A stretch of 64,000 bases of DNA from assembly GCF_937952055.1 (NCBI RefSeq), contig NZ_CALFYO010000020.1:186001-250000 (forward strand), written 5' to 3'. The notes beneath the pieces are model-generated. The model was not told where the DNA came from. It worked only from the letters and a program-made list of their open reading frames with translations, and did no database searches. Shown in pieces: positions 24,169 through 31,709 of the stretch (positions are counted from its first letter, which is position 1; each line of letters starts with the position of its first letter). Origin of the DNA: an uncultured Piscinibacter sp. (GTDB lineage: Bacteria; Pseudomonadota; Gammaproteobacteria; Burkholderiales; Burkholderiaceae_C). Position numbers and translations under genes: made by a program.

Positions 24169-27100
24169 GTGATGCAGTGGCGAGCCGGGTGGGAACGACA
24201 GGACTGCAGGTCATCCGCCTGCGGCGGCGGGGACTCGCCGGACGCAACGTCCGCTGATGGCGCGCAGGCCACGGCCCTTTCGGCGGCCGCATCTGCCTAT
24301 CGAACCCCGGCGCCCGAGGGCGCCACGGCCAGCCGCATCGACGCGCGCCTGCATGGCGCGCAGGGCCAGGTCAGGGTGTGGGTGTCTCTGCAGCAGAACT
24401 CGATGGCCGCGCAGCGCGCGACCCTGGCCGAGGCCGACGCGCTGCTTGCCTCCGACCGCATGGCGATCAAGTCCGCCGCCTCGCTTCGTGCAGGCGTGGC
24501 CGAGCATCGCCTGCGCATCCGCGACGCGCAAGGCACCATGGCTGCTCAGCTCAGTGCGCTGGGCGGCAAGGAACTGGCTCGCGTGCAGAACGCGCACAAC
24601 GCCATCGCGGTGAGCATCGATGCCGCGCAGCTCGAGCGCGTCGCCGCGCTCAGCGGGGTGGCCAAGGTCCGGCCCGTGCTCGACTATCAGCTCGACCTCT
24701 CCGCCACCGTCCCCTACGTGGGCGCCACGGCGGTGCAAAGCGGTGGTGTCGATGGTTCCGGCGTCACCGTGGCGGTGCTCGACTCGGGCATCGACGACAC
24801 GCACCGCAACCTTGGCGGCGAAGGCACGGCCGCCGCGTACGCCGCCGCCTACGGCACGTCGACGAGCGATCCGGCCAACACCACGCTCGACGGCTTGTTC
24901 CCCACGGCCAAGGTGGTGGCAGGCTACGACTTCGTCGGCGAGTCCTGTCCGAAAACGCCCGAAGCTGCCGATCCCGACCCGATCGACCTCGAAGGCCACG
25001 GCACGCACGTGGCCGACATCATCGCCGGCCGCAGCCAGGACGGCTCGCACAAGGGTGTCGCGCCCGGCGCCAAGCTGGTGGCGGTGAAGGTGTGCAGTGC
25101 CGTGGCCACCTCCTGCAGCGGCATCGCGTTGCTGCAGGGCATGGACTTCGCGCTCGACCCGAACGGCGACGGAGACACCAGCGATGCTGTCGACGTCATC
25201 AACATGTCGCTCGGCTCGTCTTATGGCCAGATCGAGGACGACCTGACGCTTGCCGCCACCAATGCAGTGCGGCTCGGCGTGGTCGTCGTCGCCTCCGCCG
25301 GCAACAGCGCGAACAAGCCCTACGTCGTCGGTTCGCCGTCGATCGCCCCCGGGGTGATCAGCGTCGCGCAGACCGAAGTGCCGGGCGCCGTGGCGATCCC
25401 GCTGATGGTGAACTCCCCGGCCTCGATCGCCGGCACCTACGCGAACACGCAGACGATGGACTGGGCGCCGGTCGGTGCCGGGGTCAGCGGTGACGTGGTG
25501 TTCGTCGGCCGCGCGTGCCCAGGCGACGCTCTGCTGGCCAGCCCGGCAGGAAAGATCGCCCTGGTCGATCGCGGTGCCTGCGCGATCAGCCTGAAGGTGG
25601 ACGTGGCTGCCGACGCCGGCGCAACCGGCGTGCTGGTCGGCCTGGTGGCGCCGGGCGACGCGGTGTCGTTCTCCTACGGCGGCGGCGACACCTTCGTGCC
25701 TTCGCTCGTGATCCGGCAAACGCTGTCCAGCGCGATCAAGGGCCGCCTCACCGCCGGCGACACCGTCAACCTGACGATCTCCCCGGCCGGCGGCATCCCG
25801 CTGGTCGGCAGCATGGCAGCCACCTCGTCGCGTGGCCCGTCGATCAGCGCGCAATCCATCAAGCCCGAGATCGGCGCGCCCGGCGCATCGCTGTCGGCCG
25901 AGGCCGGCACCGGTGACGGGCAGACGGTGTTCGGCGGCACGTCCGGCGCGGCGCCGATGGTCTCCGGCGGCGCGGCGCTCCTGCTGCAGGCGTTCCCGAA
26001 CCGCCGGCCCGAGCAGATCAAGGCGATGCTGATGAACAGCGCCGAGACGACGATCTACACCAACCCCGCACTGCTTCCGGGACAGCTCGCACCGATCACG
26101 CGCATCGGCGCCGGCGAGATGCGCGTGGACCGTGCGCTGGCCCTGAGCTCGCTGGCCTACAGCCGCGAGTCGAAGTCAGCATCGCTGTCCTTCGGCACGG
26201 TGGATGCGTCGGGACCGGTGGTGATCGAGAAGAAGCTGCGCATCGAGAACCTCTCGCGCCAGAGCCGCAGCTACAGCATCACGCCGAGCTTCCGCTACGC
26301 GGACGACCAGGCCAGCGGCGCGGTGAGGGTGGTGGTCAAACCCTTCGCCCACGTCTCCGGCCGCAGCCACGAAGAGATCACCGTCAAGCTGGTGATCGAC
26401 CCGACCAAACTGCCGGAGTGGACACTCAATGGCGGCCCGCAAGGCGGCAACGGCGCTGCGCTCAACGGCCCGGAGTACGACGGCTACCTTACGCTGAACT
26501 CCGGCGGCGAGAAGCTGACCGTGCCCTGGCACGTGCTGCCGCGCAAGGCCACCGAGGCGAGCGCCGAGCTGAGCGGACACGGCAATCCCGGGCCGTCGCT
26601 GAAACTGCGCAACCGCGGCGTCGAGGTATCGGCGTACGAAGTGTTCTCGCTGACCGGCCAGAGCACGAAGATCCCGAAGAGCGAGATCCCCGGCCCGGGT
26701 TCCAACCAGGCGGTGATCGACATGCGCTCGGTGGGCGTGCGCTACCTGCCCGACGTGCTGGGCCCCGGCGCCGACGTGCTCGAGTTCGCGATCAACACCA
26801 ACGGGCGTCGGGCGCACCCGAACTACCCGGCGGAGTTCGACATCGAGATCGACGCGAACGCAGACGGCACGCCGGATTACGTGGCCTTCAACGCAGAGAA
26901 CGGAGGCTTTGCCGCCAGTGGCCAGAACCTGGTCTTCCTGGTCGACCTGCGCACCGGGTCCGCCCGCGCGTTCTTCTTCACCGATGCCGACCTGAACTCG
27001 GGCAACGTCATCTTCTCGGTGCCGGTGAATGCCGGGGCGGGAACCATGGCCTACACCCGCGGTGCGACCATCGGCTTCAGCGTGTACGCGTTCGACACCT

Positions 27101-27327
27101 ACTTCAGCGGCATCAACACCGATGCGATCGAGGGCATGCGCTTCACGCCGGGACAGCAGCGCTTCGGTGTCGTCGGCGACGTGTCCGGCACGCTGGAGGC
27201 GCGCGGTGCTGCCAGCGTCGGCGTGACGACCGCGACGCTGCCCGACACGCTGAGCAGCGAGCGGGGCCTTCTGCTGATGTACCGCCGCAATGCCGGCAAG
27301 GAGGCCGACGCGATCCGTATCCGCTGA
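24169..27327 (+). CDS. Large S8 subtilisin-like serine protease with PA domain insertion
   Basis: A 1052-residue subtilase. A propeptide lies at about residues 60-180. The catalytic triad is D205 (AVLDSGID), H277 (GHGTHVAD) and S592 (GGTSGAAPMVSGG), with the oxyanion asparagine in SAGNSANK. A PA (protease-associated) domain sits between H and S, about residues 440-540. The C-terminal 400 residues look like beta-sandwich repeats. The N-terminus is odd: SACGGGDS resembles a lipoprotein box but no hydrophobic signal precedes it, and no ribosome site precedes GTG 24169 or ATG 24172. A sequence error, a frameshift or a lost signal is possible. It ends at a strong terminator. Confidence 0.85.
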   Translation: MMQWRAGWERQDCRSSACGGGDSPDATSADGAQATALSAAASAYRTPAPEGATASRIDARLHGAQGQVRVWVSLQQNSMAAQRATLAEADALLASDRMAIKSAASLRAGVAEHRLRIRDAQGTMAAQLSALGGKELARVQNAHNAIAVSIDAAQLERVAALSGVAKVRPVLDYQLDLSATVPYVGATAVQSGGVDGSGVTVAVLDSGIDDTHRNLGGEGTAAAYAAAYGTSTSDPANTTLDGLFPTAKVVAGYDFVGESCPKTPEAADPDPIDLEGHGTHVADIIAGRSQDGSHKGVAPGAKLVAVKVCSAVATSCSGIALLQGMDFALDPNGDGDTSDAVDVINMSLGSSYGQIEDDLTLAATNAVRLGVVVVASAGNSANKPYVVGSPSIAPGVISVAQTEVPGAVAIPLMVNSPASIAGTYANTQTMDWAPVGAGVSGDVVFVGRACPGDALLASPAGKIALVDRGACAISLKVDVAADAGATGVLVGLVAPGDAVSFSYGGGDTFVPSLVIRQTLSSAIKGRLTAGDTVNLTISPAGGIPLVGSMAATSSRGPSISAQSIKPEIGAPGASLSAEAGTGDGQTVFGGTSGAAPMVSGGAALLLQAFPNRRPEQIKAMLMNSAETTIYTNPALLPGQLAPITRIGAGEMRVDRALALSSLAYSRESKSASLSFGTVDASGPVVIEKKLRIENLSRQSRSYSITPSFRYADDQASGAVRVVVKPFAHVSGRSHEEITVKLVIDPTKLPEWTLNGGPQGGNGAALNGPEYDGYLTLNSGGEKLTVPWHVLPRKATEASAELSGHGNPGPSLKLRNRGVEVSAYEVFSLTGQSTKIPKSEIPGPGSNQAVIDMRSVGVRYLPDVLGPGADVLEFAINTNGRRAHPNYPAEFDIEIDANADGTPDYVAFNAENGGFAASGQNLVFLVDLRTGSARAFFFTDADLNSGNVIFSVPVNAGAGTMAYTRGATIGFSVYAFDTYFSGINTDAIEGMRFTPGQQRFGVVGDVSGTLEARGAASVGVTTATLPDTLSSERGLLLMYRRNAGKEADAIRIR

Positions 27328-27348
27328 TCGGCTTCCGCTTCGACGACG

Positions 27349-27380
27349 AGGGGCCGCGCGAGCGGCCCCTTTCTTTCCTC
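27349..27380 (+). terminator. Rho-independent terminator after the subtilase gene
   Basis: AGGGGCCGC (27349-27357) and GCGGCCCCT (27362-27370) form a perfect 9-base-pair stem with a GCGA tetraloop, followed by TTCTTTCCTC. It lies 21 bases after the subtilase stop. Confidence 0.85.
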
Positions 27381-27403
27381 CCGCACCGCCTCGCGAGGCG
27401 CGC

Positions 27404-29248
27404 TCAGCCGGTCGCTGGCACCGCAATGCGCGGCACGGCGGACAGCAGCGTGCGCGTGTATGCGCTGCACGGCGCGCCCAGCACCTGCTCGACGCTGCCC
27501 TGCTCCTCGATGCGGCCGCGCTGCATCACCGCGATGCGGTCGGCGATGTACTCCACCACGCCGATGTTGTGCGTGATGAAGAGGTAGGACACGCCGGTGT
27601 CGCGCTGCAGGTCGCGCAGCAGGTTGAGGATCTGCGCTTGCACCGAGACGTCGAGCGCCGAGGTCGGCTCGTCGCAGACGATCAGGCGCGGTTCGACGGC
27701 AAGCGCGCGCGCGATCGCGATGCGCTGGCGCTGGCCACCGGAGAACTCGTGCGGGTAGCGCTGCAGCGCATCGCGGCGCAGGCCGACCTGGTCGACCAGC
27801 GTGAGCAGCCGCTCGCGCCGCGCCGCGGGAGCCAGATCGGGGCGCAGGGCGATCAGGCCCTCCTCCAGGATGTCGATCACGCGCATGCGCGGGTCCAGCG
27901 ATGCGAACGGATCCTGGAAGACGATCTGTACCGCGCGCCGCGCCTGGCGCAGCGCCTCGCCTTCCAGCGTGAACAGGTCCTGGCCCTGGAAGCGTGCCTG
28001 TCCGGAGATCACCGCCTGATCACGCAGCAACTGCACGATCGCCTTGCCGGTGGTCGTCTTGCCGCAGCCCGACTCGCCGACCAGCGCCAGCGTGCGGCCC
28101 GCCGGGATGTCGAAGGACACACCGTCGACCGCCACGAAAGCGGCGGCCACGCGCTGCAGCAGGCCCTTGCGGATGGGGAAGCGCACCGACAGGTCGCGCA
28201 CCTCGAGCAGTCGATGTTCGGTCTCCTCGCCGCTCGGCGCCTCGCGTCGCAACGACGCAGCGTCCGCGACCATCGCGTCGGCGGCGACGCTCGCGCCGTC
28301 GCGGTAAAGAAGGCAGCGCACGCTGGCACCACCGACCGTCTCCATGCCAGGCAGCGTGCGGTGGCAGGCATCCATCGCACGCTCGCAGCGCGGCGCAAAC
28401 CGGCAGCCCTCGAAATCCTGCCACAGCGGCGGCACGGTGCCGCCGATCGCGGCCAGCGCATGGCCGCGCTTGCCGGTATCGGGCAGCGCGCGCAGCAGCG
28501 CTCTTGCATAGGGATGGCGGGGCGAGGAGAAGAACTCGGCCGCGCTCGCCACCTCGACGATCTGCCCGGCGTACATCAGCGCCACCTGCTGCGCCATGCC
28601 GGAGACCACCGCGAGGTCGTGCGTGATGAGCAGAAGCCCCATGCCCTGCTCTTGCTGCAATTGCCTGAGCAGGTCGAGGATCTGCGCCTGGATCGTCACG
28701 TCCAGCGCCGTGGTCGGCTCGTCGGCGATCAGGAAGTCGGGTTCGCAGGCCAGCGTCATCGCGATCATCACGCGCTGCTTCTGGCCCCCCGAGAGCCGGA
28801 ACGGGTACTCGTCGATGCGCCGCTCGGGTTCGGGGATGCCCACCCTGCCCATCCACTCGACCGCCCGGGCGCGCGCCGCCTGCCCGCGCAGTTCGGTGTG
28901 GCTCTCGATCGCCTCGACGATCTGTTCGCCGACGCGCATCACCGGGTTCAGGCTGGTGGCCGGCTCCTGGAAGATCATGCCGATGCGCCCGCCGCGCACC
29001 GAACGCATGCTCGCTTCCGGCAGGGCCAGCACGTCGTGGCCCTCGATGAGGATGCGGCCGTCGGTGACGCTGCCGTTGTCCGGCAGCAGGCGCATCAGCG
29101 CCAGCGCCGTCATGCTCTTGCCGCAACCCGATTCGCCCACCAGCGCGAAGGTCTCGCCGCGGCGGATGGCCAGGCTCAGGCCGTCGATGGCGCGCACCAG
29201 TCCGGCGTCGGCGTCGAGGGCCACCTTGAGGTCGTCGATCTTCAGCAT
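27404..29248 (-). CDS. Fused double ATP-binding protein of a peptide-type ABC importer
   Basis: A 614-residue protein with two complete ABC domains, as in YejF/GsiA and DppD-DppF fusions. The first has Walker A GESGCGKS near residue 38, LSGGQKQRV and Walker B LIADEPTT. The second has GESGCGKTTTGK near 390, FSGGQRQRI and LIVCDEPTS. Between them lies the oligopeptide-type C-terminal extension with CRFAPRCERAMDAC. It powers import through the two permeases encoded upstream. It is the last gene of the run binding protein - permease - permease - ATPase, 13 bases after the preceding stop. Confidence 0.93.
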   Translation of the reverse strand: MLKIDDLKVALDADAGLVRAIDGLSLAIRRGETFALVGESGCGKSMTALALMRLLPDNGSVTDGRILIEGHDVLALPEASMRSVRGGRIGMIFQEPATSLNPVMRVGEQIVEAIESHTELRGQAARARAVEWMGRVGIPEPERRIDEYPFRLSGGQKQRVMIAMTLACEPDFLIADEPTTALDVTIQAQILDLLRQLQQEQGMGLLLITHDLAVVSGMAQQVALMYAGQIVEVASAAEFFSSPRHPYARALLRALPDTGKRGHALAAIGGTVPPLWQDFEGCRFAPRCERAMDACHRTLPGMETVGGASVRCLLYRDGASVAADAMVADAASLRREAPSGEETEHRLLEVRDLSVRFPIRKGLLQRVAAAFVAVDGVSFDIPAGRTLALVGESGCGKTTTGKAIVQLLRDQAVISGQARFQGQDLFTLEGEALRQARRAVQIVFQDPFASLDPRMRVIDILEEGLIALRPDLAPAARRERLLTLVDQVGLRRDALQRYPHEFSGGQRQRIAIARALAVEPRLIVCDEPTSALDVSVQAQILNLLRDLQRDTGVSYLFITHNIGVVEYIADRIAVMQRGRIEEQGSVEQVLGAPCSAYTRTLLSAVPRIAVPATG

Positions 29249-29261
29249 GTCGTCGTCCGCC

Positions 29262-30704
29262 TCAGGCCGCGATGCGCTTGATGAAGCGCGGTCGGAAACT
29301 GCGCGCGCGCGGATCGAAGGCGTCGCGCACGCCGTCGGCGAACAGGTTGGCGGCGAGCACCAGCGTGACCATGAAGCCGAAGGCCGCCGCGAAGCTCCAC
29401 CACACCACCGGGTCGCGGCTCATCTCGCTGCGCGCCAGGTTGATCATGCCGCCGAAGCTGTTCATCGACGGGTCCACGCCCACGCCGACGTAGGTCAACA
29501 CCGCCTCGTAGAGGATCAGGTCGGAAAAGCTCAGCACCGTAGTGATGAGCACCAGGTGCATCACGTTGGGCGCGATGTGCTTGGCCATGATGCGGGCATG
29601 GCCCACGCCGAAAGCGGTAGCAGCCTGCACGTACTCGAGCTCGCGCAGCTTCAGCGTTTCACCACGCACCAGGCGGCACAGCGTCGCCCAGCCGGTCAGG
29701 CCGAGGATCACGCAGAGCAGGAAGATCTTCAGGTCCGAGCGCTCCAGGCCGGTCTCGAACAGGTCCGGGTTCTTGTCGAGGAAGACCTGCACCATCAGCA
29801 CGCAGGCGGCGATGAGCAGCACGTTGGGCACCGAACTGAGCGTGGTGTAGGCGTACTGGATCACCTCGTCGACCCAGCCGCGGAAGTAGCCGGCAAGGAT
29901 GCCCAGCACCACCGCGAAGGGCAGCGTGGCCACGGTGGCCAGCGTGCCGATGACGAAGGCTGTGCGCACGCTCTTCAACGCCTGGTAGAGCACGTCGTTG
30001 CCGGTGCGATCGGTGCCGAACACGTGGTAATGGCCCATCAGCGCGACCATGGCGCCGCCGACCAGGCAGATCACCGCGACGGTGCACAGCGCGGCGCGCA
30101 GCGGCAGGTCGGTGCGGTCGGCGGCGATGTCGCGCAAGGCGCCGCCCACGCCGTGGTGCGAGCCGCGGATCAGCGCGGCCGCGGCCAGCGCGATCAACGC
30201 GGCCACCAGCAGCCCGCCGAGGGCGCCAGCGATGGCGCGCGCCGCCACGTCGCCGGCCCACTGCGTCGACGGGTCGGCCAGGTGCGCACCGCCGTGCTTC
30301 AGGCGCGGAAAGTCGCGCACCGGCTGACCGTCGCGCTCCATCGGCTCCTTGTTCAGCCCGCGCCAGGCCAACGGTACCGAATAGCCCGTCTCCCGCATGT
30401 CGATCTGGCGCGCCATCATCGCGTCGAGCAGGCTCTCGGTGCTGGTCGCGTAGAAGGTCTGGGTGCCCGCAGGCATGCCCGGCGGCGGCGGCAGCGCGCG
30501 GCGGAAGTGGATGCTGTCGGCCAGCGTGACCAGCGCGAACAGCACCAGCACGATGCCCGCGGAGAGGGCCGCGGGATCGCGCAGCACCTTCCACCAGTTG
30601 GCGCGCAGGTTGTCGTTGACGCGGATGCGCCAGCCGTACCAGGCGAGCGCGATCAGCATCGCGTACAGGACGACGTCGGTCCAGAGCAGGACGATCTTCG
30701 GCAT
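29262..30704 (-). CDS. ABC transporter permease (DppC/YejE-like), oversized
   Basis: A 480-residue inner-membrane permease. The C-terminal 250 residues hold the usual DppC fold with the EAA loop ATAFGVGHARIMAKHIAPNV and the ending GVRDAFDPRAR. The N-terminal half is unusual: two helices, a long hydrophilic stretch (about residues 75-165) and further helices before the family domain. DppC-type permeases are normally around 300-340 residues. It sits 19 bases downstream of the partner permease gene. Substrate is unknown; microcin C/oligopeptide-type importers (Yej) share this four-gene order. Confidence 0.88.
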   Translation of the reverse strand: MPKIVLLWTDVVLYAMLIALAWYGWRIRVNDNLRANWWKVLRDPAALSAGIVLVLFALVTLADSIHFRRALPPPPGMPAGTQTFYATSTESLLDAMMARQIDMRETGYSVPLAWRGLNKEPMERDGQPVRDFPRLKHGGAHLADPSTQWAGDVAARAIAGALGGLLVAALIALAAAALIRGSHHGVGGALRDIAADRTDLPLRAALCTVAVICLVGGAMVALMGHYHVFGTDRTGNDVLYQALKSVRTAFVIGTLATVATLPFAVVLGILAGYFRGWVDEVIQYAYTTLSSVPNVLLIAACVLMVQVFLDKNPDLFETGLERSDLKIFLLCVILGLTGWATLCRLVRGETLKLRELEYVQAATAFGVGHARIMAKHIAPNVMHLVLITTVLSFSDLILYEAVLTYVGVGVDPSMNSFGGMINLARSEMSRDPVVWWSFAAAFGFMVTLVLAANLFADGVRDAFDPRARSFRPRFIKRIAA

Positions 30705-30723
30705 GGTGTTCGTCTCGTTGGTC

Positions 30724-31707
30724 TCAGGACAGCCGCACGCGCGGATCGGCCCAGGTGTAGGCCACGTCGATGACCACGTAGCTGGCGATGTACAGCAGTG
30801 CGCCGAGGAAGACCATCGAGCGCACGATGGCGAAGTCCTGCCCGCTGATCGCCTCGATGACGAAGGCGCCCAGTCCCGGGATGCCGAAGAAGCTCTCGAA
30901 CACCAGGCTGCCGAGGAACACGTAGGGCAGGTAGGAGCCGGCGCTGGTGATGATCGGGATCAGCGCGTTCCGCAGCACGTGGCGGAACAGCACCACCGCC
31001 TCAGACAGGCCCTTGGCGCGCGCGGTGCGCACGTAGTCCTTGCCGATCTCCTCGAGGAACATCGCGCGGTACAGGCGCGCCTCGCCGCCCAGCCGCGACA
31101 GCAGCGACAGCATGATCGGCAGGACGAGGAACTTCACCGCGTCCAGCCCCGGCGCGTAGCCGTTGATCGGCACGAGGCGCAGCACGCGCGAGAACAGGTA
31201 CTGGCCGACGATGATGTAGAAGAGCGCCGAGATCGACAGCATCAGCACGCACAGCACCACGCCCCAGAAGTCGATGCGCGAGTGGCGGAAGAACACCAGC
31301 AGCAGCGCGAACGCCGTGCTGGCGATCACCTGCAGGATGAACAGCGGCAGCGCGAGCTGCAGGCTGACCACCATGCGTGTCTTGATCTCGTGGCCGATGT
31401 CGATGGCGTTGCGCGCGTCGGAGCGGCCGAATTTCAGCGCGAACAGCGACACCGAGCGCTCCCAGACGATCGTCCGGGTCAGCTTCGACGTGCCCTCCTC
31501 CTTGGCGTTCCAGTACAGCGGCTTGTCGTAGCCGCGCTCGGCCTTCCACTTGTCGATCTGCTCCTGCGTGACACGCTTGCCGCCGATGTTCAGCCGCGCC
31601 ATGTCGTCGGGCGTGTTGACGGTGAAGAACAGCACGAAGGTGAAGAGGTTGACGCCGATGAGGATCAGCACTCCGTAACCGAGACGGCGGACCAGGTAGT
31701 TCAGCAT
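30724..31707 (-). CDS. ABC transporter permease (DppB/YejB-like)
   Basis: A 327-residue inner-membrane permease with the N-terminal helix YLVRRLGYGVLILIGVNL typical of DppB and the EAA loop TARAKGLSEAVVLFRHVLRN. The C-terminus contains VFESFFGIPGLGAFVIEAI, also characteristic. The ATG at 31707 lies 2 bases after the stop of the binding-protein gene, indicating translational coupling. The open frame extends upstream into that gene but the family starts here. Confidence 0.92.
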   Translation of the reverse strand: MLNYLVRRLGYGVLILIGVNLFTFVLFFTVNTPDDMARLNIGGKRVTQEQIDKWKAERGYDKPLYWNAKEEGTSKLTRTIVWERSVSLFALKFGRSDARNAIDIGHEIKTRMVVSLQLALPLFILQVIASTAFALLLVFFRHSRIDFWGVVLCVLMLSISALFYIIVGQYLFSRVLRLVPINGYAPGLDAVKFLVLPIMLSLLSRLGGEARLYRAMFLEEIGKDYVRTARAKGLSEAVVLFRHVLRNALIPIITSAGSYLPYVFLGSLVFESFFGIPGLGAFVIEAISGQDFAIVRSMVFLGALLYIASYVVIDVAYTWADPRVRLS

Positions 31708-31709
31708 GC

